This document shows positions 8,732 through 17,078 of a DNA stretch of 64,000 nt, one piece after another. Positions within the stretch are counted from its first letter, which is position 1, and each line of letters opens with the position of its first letter. Source of the stretch: Parasulfuritortus sp049322515 (GTDB lineage Bacteria > Pseudomonadota > Gammaproteobacteria > Burkholderiales > Thiobacillaceae); assembly GCA_049322515.1 (NCBI GenBank), contig JBMOQW010000010.1, forward strand, positions 1 through 64,000, in the 5' to 3' direction. The notes under the pieces are model-generated. The model was not told the DNA's origin. It made no database searches and saw nothing but the letters and a program-made list of their open reading frames with translations. A program made the position numbers and the translations under genes.

Positions 8732-9636
8732 GTGAATTCGACTGGATGCGAATTCCCTACGCCCTGCTGACCGTGTTCATCGTGGTCAATTACGGCATGC
8801 TCCTGGGTGCGCTGATCCAGAAGATCGGCGCCCGGGTCGGCCGCCGCCACGGCATCCCGATCTGGCAGAACTACGCCGACCTGATCAAGAACTACGGCCT
8901 GCGCACCTCGATCACGCACGGCGTCATGTTCTACCTGGGGCCGGTGTTCCGGCTCACCGGTGGGGTCGGCCTGTTGCTGTTCATCCCGACCATCTATGGC
9001 TCCTACGTTTTCTCGAATTTCTCGTTCGCCGGCGACCTGATCCTGGCGCTCTATTTCGTCTTCTTCGGCACCCTGGGCATGGCCCTGGGCGCCGGCGAGA
9101 GCGGCCACCCGCACTCGGCCATCGGCGTCACCCGCGGCTTGTCCCAGGTCAGCATGGCCGAGCTGCCGTTCGCCCTGGCGGTGTTCGCCGTCGCCCTGCA
9201 ATACCAGACCCTGTCGATCACCGACATCGTCGCTGCACAGCAAGGCGGCATCCAGAACTGGACCCTGTTCACCAACCCGGTCGCCGTGGCGGCGGCCATG
9301 ATCGGTTTCCTCGGCTCGATGATGCGGCCGCCCTTCGACGTGGTCATCGCGCCCCAGGAAATCCCCATCGGCCCGCCAACCGAATACCACTCGTCCTATC
9401 TCGCCCTGATGCAGACCAACCGGGCGATTTTCCCGATCGCCAAGATCGTGCTCTACATGAGCCTGTTCTTTGGTGGCGCGGCCAGCTGGCCGGTGTTCTT
9501 CCTCAAGGTGTTCGCGATCTACATGGTCTCGGTCCTGGTCGGCGTCGCGTTCCCACGCTTCCGGGTCGAGCAGTCGATCCGCTGGTTCATGGTCTGGGGC
9601 CTGCCGCTCGGGGTCCTGGCGATCCTGATGGTGTAA
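8728..9636 (+). CDS. NuoH-like (complex I subunit 1 family, MbxM position) membrane subunit
   Basis: 302-residue membrane subunit that docks the peripheral electron-transfer arm onto the membrane arm and usually helps line the quinone or substrate cavity. About eight helices are visible. Characteristic loops are present: QNYADLIKNYGLRTS after helix 1, and the acidic segment PPFDVVIAPQEIPIGPPTEY, which corresponds to the Glu-rich loop of NuoH. It starts at ATG 8728 (ATGA overlap with the antiporter fusion). The order membrane-H then B, C, D, I is as in mbx operons and unlike nuoA-N. Confidence 0.88.
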   Translation: MSEFDWMRIPYALLTVFIVVNYGMLLGALIQKIGARVGRRHGIPIWQNYADLIKNYGLRTSITHGVMFYLGPVFRLTGGVGLLLFIPTIYGSYVFSNFSFAGDLILALYFVFFGTLGMALGAGESGHPHSAIGVTRGLSQVSMAELPFALAVFAVALQYQTLSITDIVAAQQGGIQNWTLFTNPVAVAAAMIGFLGSMMRPPFDVVIAPQEIPIGPPTEYHSSYLALMQTNRAIFPIAKIVLYMSLFFGGAASWPVFFLKVFAIYMVSVLVGVAFPRFRVEQSIRWFMVWGLPLGVLAILMV

Positions 9637-9640
9637 GACG

Positions 9641-10282
9641 ATGCGAGACGAACTCAAGAAACGCGTGGTGACCGGTCCGGACGGCCTCGAATTCGAGGTC
9701 GAGCCGCTGCGCGATTATTTCTGCGACGCCCCGCCCACCGTCCAGCACGGGGCCTATCTCAAGATCGTCGAGGATTTCTTCAACTGGGCACGGGCCAATT
9801 CCTTGTGGATCCTGGGCTTCGGCACCGGCTGCGGCGCCATCGAGATGCGCCCGCTGATGACCCCGCGCTTCGACGCCTACCGTTACGGCATCCAGTGGCG
9901 CCCCACCCCACGCCAGGCCAACCTGCTGGTCATCTCCGGCTATCTGTCGGTGAAAACGCTGAAACGCGCCATCCGCGCCTACGAGCAGATGCAGAGCCCG
10001 AAATACGTGGTCGGCCTCGGCTCCTGCACCATCAACGGCGGCATGTACTGGGACAGTTACAACACCATCAAGCGGCTCGACGACTACATGCCGGTCGACC
10101 TCTACATCGCCGGCTGCATGCCCCGTCCTGAAGCCTTGCTGGCCGGCTTCGAGGACCTGAAGAAGCTCATTCGCAGCGGCCAGGCCGAGGGTGCCAACAA
10201 GTACGCGGAGAATTTCGCCTGGTACAAGGACAACCAGAAGCGGGTGATCCATGACTGGGACATGCCGGACTACAACTGGTAA
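9641..10282 (+). CDS. NuoB-like [4Fe-4S] subunit (MbxJ position) with altered cluster ligands
   Basis: 213-residue soluble subunit carrying the terminal iron-sulfur cluster next to the active site. NuoB needs four cysteines, two in tandem. Here Cys64 is followed by Gly65 (GTGCGAIEM) instead of a second Cys; Cys129 (GSCTINGG) and Cys159 (GCMPRPEA) are kept. Three protein ligands therefore remain in the usual places. The fourth could be another side chain, possibly from the NuoD-like partner. The N-terminal 45 residues before the first ligand and the tail after the GCMPRPEA helix are NuoB-like. It starts four bases after the preceding stop. Confidence 0.88.
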   Translation: MRDELKKRVVTGPDGLEFEVEPLRDYFCDAPPTVQHGAYLKIVEDFFNWARANSLWILGFGTGCGAIEMRPLMTPRFDAYRYGIQWRPTPRQANLLVISGYLSVKTLKRAIRAYEQMQSPKYVVGLGSCTINGGMYWDSYNTIKRLDDYMPVDLYIAGCMPRPEALLAGFEDLKKLIRSGQAEGANKYAENFAWYKDNQKRVIHDWDMPDYNW

Positions 10283-10286
10283 GGCC

Positions 10287-10823
10287 ATGCGCGAACTCCA
10301 CGCCCGACTCTCCGCCCTCTTCCCGCTCGGCACCCTGACCGAGCAGCGGCCCGACCTCGCCTTCCTCGACGTGCCGCGCAGCCACCTGATCCCGCTGCTC
10401 ACCCACCTGCGCGACCGCGAGGGGTATACCCACCTGGTCCTGCTCACCGCAGTCGATTGGCTGGAACAAGGCGAATTCCAGCTCACCTACCTGCTCTGCA
10501 ACCGGGCCATCCCGCACGACCTCGGCCTGCGCGTACGCATTCCGCGCGAGCCGGCCGTGATGGACTCCATCCATGCCCTGTGGCCGACCGCCGCCACCTA
10601 TCAACGGGAATTACGCGAGATGTTCGGCATCGCCTTCCCGGGCAGCCCGCGGGTCGACGAGGACTTCATCCTGGAAGGCTGGAACGCGCCGCCGCCCTAC
10701 CGGCGCGATTTCGACACCCTGGCCTACAGCCGCGACACCTACCGTGAACGCGAGGGCCGGGTGACCCACGATCCCGCCGCACACATGAAGCAGCAGCTAT
10801 ATCCGGACGGAGGCGCGAAGTGA
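10287..10823 (+). CDS. NuoC-like (30 kDa, MbxK position) subunit
   Basis: 178-residue soluble subunit of the connecting module. The C-terminal half has the complex I 30-kDa signature: RELREMFGIAFPGSPRVDE followed by EGWNAPPPYRRDF. The N-terminal half is the usual alpha/beta domain (HLVLLTAVDW). ATG 10287 was chosen; an upstream in-frame ATG at 10251 lies within the NuoB-like gene. It contains no cofactor-binding cysteines, as expected. The 3' end carries GGAGG for the next gene and overlaps it by 4 bp (GTGA). Confidence 0.88.
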   Translation: MRELHARLSALFPLGTLTEQRPDLAFLDVPRSHLIPLLTHLRDREGYTHLVLLTAVDWLEQGEFQLTYLLCNRAIPHDLGLRVRIPREPAVMDSIHALWPTAATYQRELREMFGIAFPGSPRVDEDFILEGWNAPPPYRRDFDTLAYSRDTYREREGRVTHDPAAHMKQQLYPDGGAK

Positions 10824-11998
10824 GCCTGTTCACGCCCGACCGCAGCCAGTACCCGACCGCCAAGCCGGACGGCACGCTCGACATCGACCTCAGCTCGGGC
10901 AAGTACCTCAAGCTCTGGCACGGCCCCAACCACCCCGGCATCACCGGCAACATGTCGGTGGAAATCACCGTCTGCGGCGACGAAATCGTCGAGGGCAAGA
11001 CCCACGTCGGCTATCTCCATCGCGGCTTCGAAAAGTTGATGGAGCGGCGCACCTTCATCCAGTGCTTCCCCATCGTCTGCCGGATTTGCGTGCCCGAGCC
11101 GGACTTCAACGAATATTGCTACGCCGCCGCGGTCGAGGAACTGGCCGGGCTGGAAGTGCCGGAGAAGGCCCGCTGGATGCGTGCCATGATCCTGGAGATG
11201 GGCCGCATCAACAGCTACCTGATGTACCTGGGCGGCCAGGCAGGCGCGCTCGGCCAGGGCGTCATCGGGCAATGGACCACCTATGCCCGCGACCTGATGC
11301 TGGACCGCTTCGAGGAACTGACCGGCGCCCGCATCTACCACATGTTCATCCTGCCCGGCGGCGTGCGCGACAACCTGCCGGACGGCTTCGCCGGGCGCAT
11401 GGAAGAGACCCTGCGCGAGATCGAAAGTACCGTGGCCGACGTGGAAAAGGTGATGTTCCACAACGCCGTGTTCAAGAAGCGCACGGTCGGCGTCGGTGTC
11501 ATCGACCCGGCCTGGCTTGATCCCTACGGCGTCACCGGTCCCAACGCGCGCGCCGCCGGGGTGGCGCGCGACGTGCGCAAGGACCATCCCTACCTGGTCT
11601 ATCCGGAACTCGACTTCGAAGTCGCCGTCGGCCACGACTCCGACATCTACACCCGGGCCGACGTGCGCCGGCGCGACGTGCTGACCTCGGTCGACCTGAT
11701 CCGGCAAATCCTTGCCAAAATACCCAAAGACGGCCCGGTGATGACCCAGCTCCCCAACGTCCTGCACTGGAAGATTCCCCAGGGCGAGACCTACGTCCGG
11801 GGCGAATGCTCACGCGGCGAATACGGCTACTACCTGGTCACCGACGGCTCCGGCTATCCGCGCCGGGTCAACGTGCGCGGGCCGTCCTATACCCACGCCA
11901 TGGCCCTGCTGGAACGCATGCTGGTGAACTGCAACATCTCGGACATCGCCGCCCTGATGGTTTCGCTGCATACCTACCCACCGGAGATCGAGCGATGA
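10820..11998 (+). CDS. NuoD / hydrogenase large-subunit-like protein (MbxL position)
   Basis: 392-residue subunit of the NuoD/NiFe large-subunit superfamily, which forms the catalytic chamber with the NuoB-like protein. The N-terminal metal motif survives as Cys87-x2-Cys90 (PIVCRIC). The hydrogenase DPCxxC near the C-terminus is replaced by DIAALMVS with no cysteine, so a NiFe centre cannot be bound. True NuoD proteins normally lack both pairs. Keeping one pair is what I recall for archaeal Mbx/Mbs, a sulfur-linked complex. The start is GTG 10820 with GGAGG at 10808-10812. It overlaps both neighbours by 4 bp. Confidence 0.88.
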   Translation: MSLFTPDRSQYPTAKPDGTLDIDLSSGKYLKLWHGPNHPGITGNMSVEITVCGDEIVEGKTHVGYLHRGFEKLMERRTFIQCFPIVCRICVPEPDFNEYCYAAAVEELAGLEVPEKARWMRAMILEMGRINSYLMYLGGQAGALGQGVIGQWTTYARDLMLDRFEELTGARIYHMFILPGGVRDNLPDGFAGRMEETLREIESTVADVEKVMFHNAVFKKRTVGVGVIDPAWLDPYGVTGPNARAAGVARDVRKDHPYLVYPELDFEVAVGHDSDIYTRADVRRRDVLTSVDLIRQILAKIPKDGPVMTQLPNVLHWKIPQGETYVRGECSRGEYGYYLVTDGSGYPRRVNVRGPSYTHAMALLERMLVNCNISDIAALMVSLHTYPPEIER

Positions 11999-13791
11999 GC
12001 GTGCGTGACCTGCTCTCTCCCTTCACCGCCTGGAAGAACCTGTTCCGCGACCCGGTCAGCATCGAAGACCCGCTCAACCGCGAGGCAGCCCCGCGTTATC
12101 GCGGCTTTCACCAGAACGATGTCGAGAAGTGCATCGGCTGCGGTACCTGCGAAACCGTCTGCCAGAACGGCGCCATCGACATGGTCCCGGTCGAGGGCAT
12201 CGAGACCAAGCAGGGTGACTCCGGCCTGCGCCCGAGCATCGACTACGGCCGCTGCTGCTGGTGCGCGCTCTGCGTCGACGTGTGCATGACCCAGTCGCTG
12301 ACCATGTCGAACGCCTACACCTGGGTGGAGAGCGATCCGGACAAGTTCCGCTTCATCCCCGGTGTCGACAAGAAACACTGGGACGATGCCGAGCATGGCT
12401 ACCGGCGCCCGGACGGCCACCGCCTGATGGCGGAATCCCGCATCGCCATGCGCGAGATCGAGCCGGAAGCGCGCATCGACAGCTTCGTCGAGATCGTCCA
12501 TGGCTATGATGTCGCCGAAGCCCAATTGGAAGCCGACCGTTGCGTGTCCTGTGGCCTGTGCGTCGCCACCTGCCCGACCCACATGTCGATCCCGCAATAC
12601 ATCAAGGCGGTGCGCGATGGTGACTACGAACTCGGCGCCCGCCTGCTCTACGAGACCAACCCGTTCTCCGCCATCTGCGGCCGGGTCTGCACGCACAAGT
12701 GCGAATTCACCTGCGCGGCCCGCCATGAGGGCGACGCCATCGCCATCCGCTGGCTCAAGCGCCACATCATGGACCAGGTCAGCACCGAGCAGTGCAAGGC
12801 CATCGTCGGTGGCCCCGGCCCCGCCACCGGCAAGAAAGTGGCCATCATCGGCGCCGGGCCGGCCGGCCTCACCGCTGGCTTCGACCTGGCCCGCCAGGGC
12901 CATGCGGTGACCGTGTACGAAGCCCTGCCCCACCCCGGCGGCATGACCCGCTACGGCATCCCGGAATACCGCCTGCCCTACGATGCCATCGACCGCGACG
13001 TTGAAGTCATCCGCTCGGTCGGCGTCGACATCCGCTGCAACGTCAAGATTGGCAGCGACCTCAGCCTCGACCAGCTGCGTGCCGAAAACGACGCGGTCCT
13101 GCTCGCCCTCGGCCTGCAACTCGGTCGCGCCACCCGCATCCCCGGCAGCGACCATCCAGACGTGCGCAAGGCGGTCGACCTGCTGCGCCTGGCCACCCTG
13201 GGCGAGGATTTCGGGGTACCACGCCAGGCCGTGGTGATTGGCGGCGGCAACGTCGCCATGGACATCGCACGCACCCTGGCCCGCTTGCAGAAGCAGCGCT
13301 ATGGCGAAGTGAAAGTGATCGTCACCGCCCTGGAAGAACTCGACCATTTCCTCGCCGACCCCGAGGAAATCAAGGAATCGGGGGAGGAAGACATCCTCAT
13401 CCTGCCCGCGCGCGGCCCGCGCGAAGTGGTACAAGAAAACAGCCGCGTGGTCGGCCTGAAAACCTGGAAGGTGAAGGCGATTTTCGACGACCAGGGCCGC
13501 TTCGCCCCGACCTACGACGACACCGACGAACAGATCCACCCTGCTGACATGGTGATCGAGGCGATCGGCCAGATGACCGACGCCACCCTGCTCGGCGACG
13601 CCCTCACGGAACAATTGGCCTGGAATCGCGGTCGCCTGCAAACCGACGCCGGCGGCCGCACCAGCGAGCCCTGGCTATGGGCCGCCGGCGACATGGTGCG
13701 CGGCCCCGACGTGGTCACGGCGGTGGCCGACGGCCACCGCGTCGCGGCCAGCATCCATGCCGTTCTCGTTCAACAGGAGTCCATCGCATGA
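11995..13791 (+). CDS. NuoI-like ferredoxin fused to GltD/NfnB-type FAD-NAD(P) oxidoreductase
   Basis: 598-residue fusion at the MbxN position. Residues about 35-115 form an 8Fe ferredoxin domain with two C-x2-C-x2-C-x3-C motifs (CIGCGTCETVC and CCWCALCVDVC). Residues about 175-265 match the GltD N-terminal cluster domain (CVSCGLCVATC, then CGRVCTHKCEFTC). From about 280 onward come an FAD site (AIIGAGPAGLTAG), the GGMTRYGIPEYRLP loop and a second dinucleotide site (VIGGGNVAMDIART). In the archaeal complexes the N subunit receives electrons from ferredoxin; here a dedicated NAD(P)H module seems to be joined to it. No flavin-bifurcation partner gene is nearby. ATGA overlap on both sides. Confidence 0.9.
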   Translation: MSVRDLLSPFTAWKNLFRDPVSIEDPLNREAAPRYRGFHQNDVEKCIGCGTCETVCQNGAIDMVPVEGIETKQGDSGLRPSIDYGRCCWCALCVDVCMTQSLTMSNAYTWVESDPDKFRFIPGVDKKHWDDAEHGYRRPDGHRLMAESRIAMREIEPEARIDSFVEIVHGYDVAEAQLEADRCVSCGLCVATCPTHMSIPQYIKAVRDGDYELGARLLYETNPFSAICGRVCTHKCEFTCAARHEGDAIAIRWLKRHIMDQVSTEQCKAIVGGPGPATGKKVAIIGAGPAGLTAGFDLARQGHAVTVYEALPHPGGMTRYGIPEYRLPYDAIDRDVEVIRSVGVDIRCNVKIGSDLSLDQLRAENDAVLLALGLQLGRATRIPGSDHPDVRKAVDLLRLATLGEDFGVPRQAVVIGGGNVAMDIARTLARLQKQRYGEVKVIVTALEELDHFLADPEEIKESGEEDILILPARGPREVVQENSRVVGLKTWKVKAIFDDQGRFAPTYDDTDEQIHPADMVIEAIGQMTDATLLGDALTEQLAWNRGRLQTDAGGRTSEPWLWAAGDMVRGPDVVTAVADGHRVAASIHAVLVQQESIA

Positions 13792-14291
13792 GTGAAGGTA
13801 CCCACGGCATCGACCGCCTGCGCGGCAAGACCAGCCTGCGCGAGATCCTGGAAGTGGCCACCCATTTCGAGGAAAGCGCGCGCGATTTCTACACCGCCCT
13901 GATTCCCAAGGTGAGCAAGCGCATCCGCTACCTGGTCGAGGAACTGGCCGAAGAAGAGCAAAACCACTTTCGTCTGTTCGGTGCCCTCGCCCAGCGCGCC
14001 GACATCGCCGAACAGGTCAGCCAGGAAATCCAGCGTACTGCTAGTGACAGCCAGTTTTCCGACTGCATCCACCTGCCCGACCTGGGCGATAATCCCGACG
14101 ACCAGGCCGTGCTGCAATACGCCATGGGCCGCGAACACGCCGCCATGAGCCACTATGGTGAGCTCGCGAACACCGCGCCGGAAGGCCCGATCCGCGACCT
14201 GTTCCGTTTCCTCGCCAGCGAGGAAACCAAGCACAAGCTGGAACTGGAAAAGCTTTACTACGAAACCGTGCACCGGGGCGGCGGGGTTTAG
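13788..14291 (+). CDS. Ferritin-like / rubrerythrin-type diiron protein
   Basis: 167-residue four-helix protein, last gene of the operon (ATGA overlap). Diiron ligands are visible as Glu28/Glu29 (HFEESARDF), Glu57-x2-His60 (EEEQNHF), Glu in GREHAAMSHY and a second E-x2-H in SEETKHKLE. It lacks the C-terminal rubredoxin domain of classical rubrerythrin, so it would need an external electron donor. A role in peroxide or oxygen scavenging for the oxygen-sensitive iron-sulfur complex upstream is the simplest inference; a structural or electron-transfer role is possible. The 164-bp gap that follows, before the convergent trpD end, has no clear terminator. Confidence 0.85.
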   Translation: MSEGTHGIDRLRGKTSLREILEVATHFEESARDFYTALIPKVSKRIRYLVEELAEEEQNHFRLFGALAQRADIAEQVSQEIQRTASDSQFSDCIHLPDLGDNPDDQAVLQYAMGREHAAMSHYGELANTAPEGPIRDLFRFLASEETKHKLELEKLYYETVHRGGGV

Positions 14292-14455
14292 CCTGGAAGT
14301 CGTGCCGTCGCCAGCCTCGGAAACGCGCCCGTAGCGGGAATCTTGCACGGCACACCGTGGCCCTCCCCGCCTTGGCGCAGCGGGTCAGGCCAATCAAGCG
14401 TGACTTTCATGGCGTATCGCACCGGCAAGCGCCTGCCACCCAAACCACCTGCAAC

Positions 14456-15478
14456 TCAGCGAAACGCGCGCAGCGACTCGAGCTTGGCCCGCGCCTGGCC
14501 GTTGGCGATCACCTCGCGGGCCAGGTCGATGCCGGCGCCCAGGCTGGGGGCACAATCCGCGGCGTAGATGGCCGCACCGGCATTCAGGGTGACGATGTCT
14601 CGGGCCGGGCCGGGGACGTTGTCGAGCACTTCTCGCATCTTGGCCATGGATTCTTCGACACTGCTCACCCGCAAGGTGGCGATGTCATGGACTGGCAGTC
14701 CGAATTGTTCGGGATGCACGATGTATTCGCTGACCTGGTCGTCGCGCAATTCGCCGACCAGGGTCTCGCCAGAGATGGAAATCTCGTCGAGGCCTTCGCG
14801 GCCATGCACCACCAGGGCGTGTCGGGCGCCGAGCCGTTGCAGCACGCGGGCCAGGATGCCGACCAGGTCCGGATGAAACACGCCGAGCAGATGATTGGGC
14901 GCACTGGCGGGGTTGGTCAGCGGCCCGAGGATGTTGAACAGGGTCCGCACGCCCAGTTCCTTGCGCACGGGCGCGGCATGCTTCATGGCACCATGGAAAT
15001 TGGGCGCGAACATGAAGCCGAGGCCCACCTCGTCGATGCAGCGGGCCACGGCCTCGGGGCTCAGTCCGATATCGATGCCCAGGGCCTCGAGCACGTCGGC
15101 GCTGCCCGATTTGGAGGACACCGAGCGGCCACCGTGCTTGGCCACCTTGGCGCCGGCGGCAGCCGCGACAAAGGCGGCAGTCGTCGAGATGTTGAAGGTG
15201 TGGGCGGAATCCCCTCCGGTGCCGCAGGTGTCGACCATGTGGCTGCGGTCCTTGACCGGCACCTGCGTCGCAAACTCGCGCATCACGGTGGCGGCGGCGG
15301 AAATCTCGCCGATGGTTTCCTTCTTGACCCGCAAGCCGGTGATCAGGGCGGCGATGATGACCGGGCTCAGTTCGCCGGACATGAGCTGGCGCATGAGGCC
15401 GAGCATCTCGTCGTAGAAGATTTCCCGGTGCTCGATGACTCGGGTCAGGGCCTGCTGGGGAGTGATGAGCGCGGTCAT
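14456..15478 (-). CDS. trpD: Anthranilate phosphoribosyltransferase
   Basis: Transfers phosphoribose from PRPP to anthranilate, the second step of tryptophan synthesis. The 340-residue product has the N-terminal helical domain and the PRPP-binding DTCGTGGDSAHTFNIST loop, plus KHGGRSVSSKSGSADVLEALG, both diagnostic. The ATG at 15478 overlaps the trpG stop as ATGA, so the two are translationally coupled. A longer open frame upstream in the same phase lies inside trpG and is not coding. No trpC follows; the next gene is convergent, so trpC must be elsewhere. Confidence 0.96.
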   Translation of the reverse strand: MTALITPQQALTRVIEHREIFYDEMLGLMRQLMSGELSPVIIAALITGLRVKKETIGEISAAATVMREFATQVPVKDRSHMVDTCGTGGDSAHTFNISTTAAFVAAAAGAKVAKHGGRSVSSKSGSADVLEALGIDIGLSPEAVARCIDEVGLGFMFAPNFHGAMKHAAPVRKELGVRTLFNILGPLTNPASAPNHLLGVFHPDLVGILARVLQRLGARHALVVHGREGLDEISISGETLVGELRDDQVSEYIVHPEQFGLPVHDIATLRVSSVEESMAKMREVLDNVPGPARDIVTLNAGAAIYAADCAPSLGAGIDLAREVIANGQARAKLESLRAFR

Positions 15479-16047
15479 GCGCGGGGGTCCTCGAGAAAGT
15501 TCCTCAACAGGGCATGGCCATGCTCGGTCAGCACCGATTCCGGATGAAACTGCACGCCTTCCACGGCCAAGGTCTTGTGGCGGACGCCCATGATCTCGCC
15601 ATCCTCGGTCCAGGCCGTGATTTCCAGGCACTCGGGCAGGGTTTCCCGCTCGATCACCAGGGAGTGGTAGCGGGTTGCCGTGAACGGGTTGGGCAAGCCC
15701 CGAAACACGCCGATGTCGGCGTGATGGATGGGTGAAGTCTTGCCGTGCATCAGTTGCTTGGCATGGATGATGCGCCCGCCAAAAGCCTGGCCGATACTCT
15801 GGTGGCCGAGGCACACCCCCAGAAGCGGGATCTTCCCGGCCATGGCCTGGATCAGGGGCACGGAAATGCCCGCTTCGGTCGGCGTGCAAGGACCGGGTGA
15901 GATGACGATGCGGGCCGGGTTCAGCGCAGCCACGCCGGCGATGTCGATCTCGTCGTTGCGGATCACCTTGACGTCCTCTCCCAACTCGCCGAAATACTGG
16001 ACCAAGTTGTAAGTGAAGCTGTCGTAGTTGTCGATCATCAGCAGCAT
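15475..16047 (-). CDS. trpG: Anthranilate synthase component II (glutamine amidotransferase)
   Basis: Supplies ammonia from glutamine to TrpE. The 190-residue class I amidotransferase starts at ATG 16047 (MLLMIDNYDSFTYNLVQY, the classic beginning), with AGAGG upstream. The catalytic Cys lies in LLGVCLGHQSIGQAFGG, and the His/Glu pair in VQFHPESVLTEHG. An ATG seven codons earlier is less likely. It overlaps trpD by 4 bp and is separated from trpE by one unrelated gene, an unusual interruption. Confidence 0.95.
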   Translation of the reverse strand: MLLMIDNYDSFTYNLVQYFGELGEDVKVIRNDEIDIAGVAALNPARIVISPGPCTPTEAGISVPLIQAMAGKIPLLGVCLGHQSIGQAFGGRIIHAKQLMHGKTSPIHHADIGVFRGLPNPFTATRYHSLVIERETLPECLEITAWTEDGEIMGVRHKTLAVEGVQFHPESVLTEHGHALLRNFLEDPRA

Positions 16048-16079
16048 GGCGAACCTCTGGACACGCACCCGTTCGCGGC

Positions 16080-17000
16080 TCAGCGCCGCGACTTGCCGGT
16101 GTACTGGCGGCCAGGCTTGCCGGTGGCGGGGGTCACCTCGGCTTGAAGGGCCGCGACCGGAGCCGGCTTGCTGGCTTTGGCTGCACGTTTGGCCGGCTTG
16201 GCCGCCGGCGCGGTTTCCGCTGCCACCGGTTCGAGGACCGTGACCGCAGCCCCCCGCTCGGCGGCCGACAGCTGCGCGAGCCGGGCTTCCAGTTGCTTGA
16301 GCAACGCGTCGGCTTGCTGGATCAGGGCCATGGCCTTGGCGGCGGACTGCTCGGCCTGGGTGGCGGCGGTCTGGGCACGCTCGCCGATGGCGTTTACGGT
16401 ATTGGCGGCCTTGGCAAACTCGGCCATGCCCTGGGCGGCCTTCTCGGCGATACCTTGGGCGCGGGCGTTCATCGCCTCGGCCCGGGTTGCGGCCTCATTG
16501 GCGACGCGCGCGGCCTGCTCGGCCTTGTTGCCGGCGGCGACCACCTCACCCGCCGCCTTGGAAAACTCGGCCATGCCCTGGGAAGCCTTTTGGGTGAATG
16601 CGGTGGCGCGGTCGACCACTTCGCCTGCGGCCTTGGCGGCGTGATCGGCCTTGGCGGCGCTCTCGGCGGCCTTGGCCGCCACTTCACCCGCCTTGGCTGC
16701 GGCGACGCCGGCCTGCTGGCCGGACTGGAGCATGTTGCGCAGGGCCTCGACCAGTTTCGGGTCCAGGTTGGCGGGCAGCCCGTAGGGCACGTAGCCGTAG
16801 GCTTGCGGCTGGGCCGGGGCGGCATAGCCCGGGGCCGGGTACTGCGGGGCATACTGCGGCAGGTACTGGGCCGGGTATTGCGCCATCGGGTAGGCATACT
16901 GCAGATAGGGATTGACCGGGACCTGACCGTTGGCGGCCAGGGCTAGGGGGGCGGCGGTGGCCAGGCTCAGGGCAACCAGCAGGCGGTTCAGGTACGGCAT
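16080..17000 (-). CDS. Exported Ala-rich coiled-coil protein of unknown function
   Basis: 306 residues from ATG 17000. A signal peptide (MPYLNRLL, hydrophobic core, ALA-A near residue 23) is followed by a Pro/Tyr/Gln-rich stretch (about 30-75). A long Ala-rich heptad region (about 85-240) contains two internal repeats beginning KASQGMAEFSKAA and KAAQGMAEFAKAA. A Lys/Ala/Pro-rich basic tail ends the protein. No enzymatic motif is recognised. The coiled-coil repeats recall phasin or tail-fibre-like rods, and the basic tail could bind peptidoglycan or anionic polymer; both are guesses. It lies between trpE and trpG with short gaps, so it is probably co-transcribed with tryptophan genes although nothing suggests a metabolic role. 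Confidence 0.75.
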   Translation of the reverse strand: MPYLNRLLVALSLATAAPLALAANGQVPVNPYLQYAYPMAQYPAQYLPQYAPQYPAPGYAAPAQPQAYGYVPYGLPANLDPKLVEALRNMLQSGQQAGVAAAKAGEVAAKAAESAAKADHAAKAAGEVVDRATAFTQKASQGMAEFSKAAGEVVAAGNKAEQAARVANEAATRAEAMNARAQGIAEKAAQGMAEFAKAANTVNAIGERAQTAATQAEQSAAKAMALIQQADALLKQLEARLAQLSAAERGAAVTVLEPVAAETAPAAKPAKRAAKASKPAPVAALQAEVTPATGKPGRQYTGKSRR

Positions 17001-17078
17001 GTCGACTCCAAAGTCCATGATTGAAATGAGGTTGAGTGTAGCGTGTCGTGATTCAGGGCGTCATCCGTCCGGCGCGCT

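Noticed and set aside
10820..11998. Energy-converting NiFe hydrogenase large subunit
   Set aside because: Only the N-terminal CxxC is present; the C-terminal nickel-ligating CxxC is absent and no maturation peptidase genes are nearby.
3238..14291. Ordinary NADH:quinone oxidoreductase (complex I) operon
   Set aside because: No NuoA, E, F, G or J genes; Mrp-type E/F/G/B subunits are present; the order and NuoD/NuoB cysteines fit the Mbx class better.
14292..14455. Terminator or small RNA in the gap between the diiron gene and trpD
   Set aside because: Only a 7-bp GTGCCGT/ACGGCAC pairing with a long loop and no T-tract; too weak to call.
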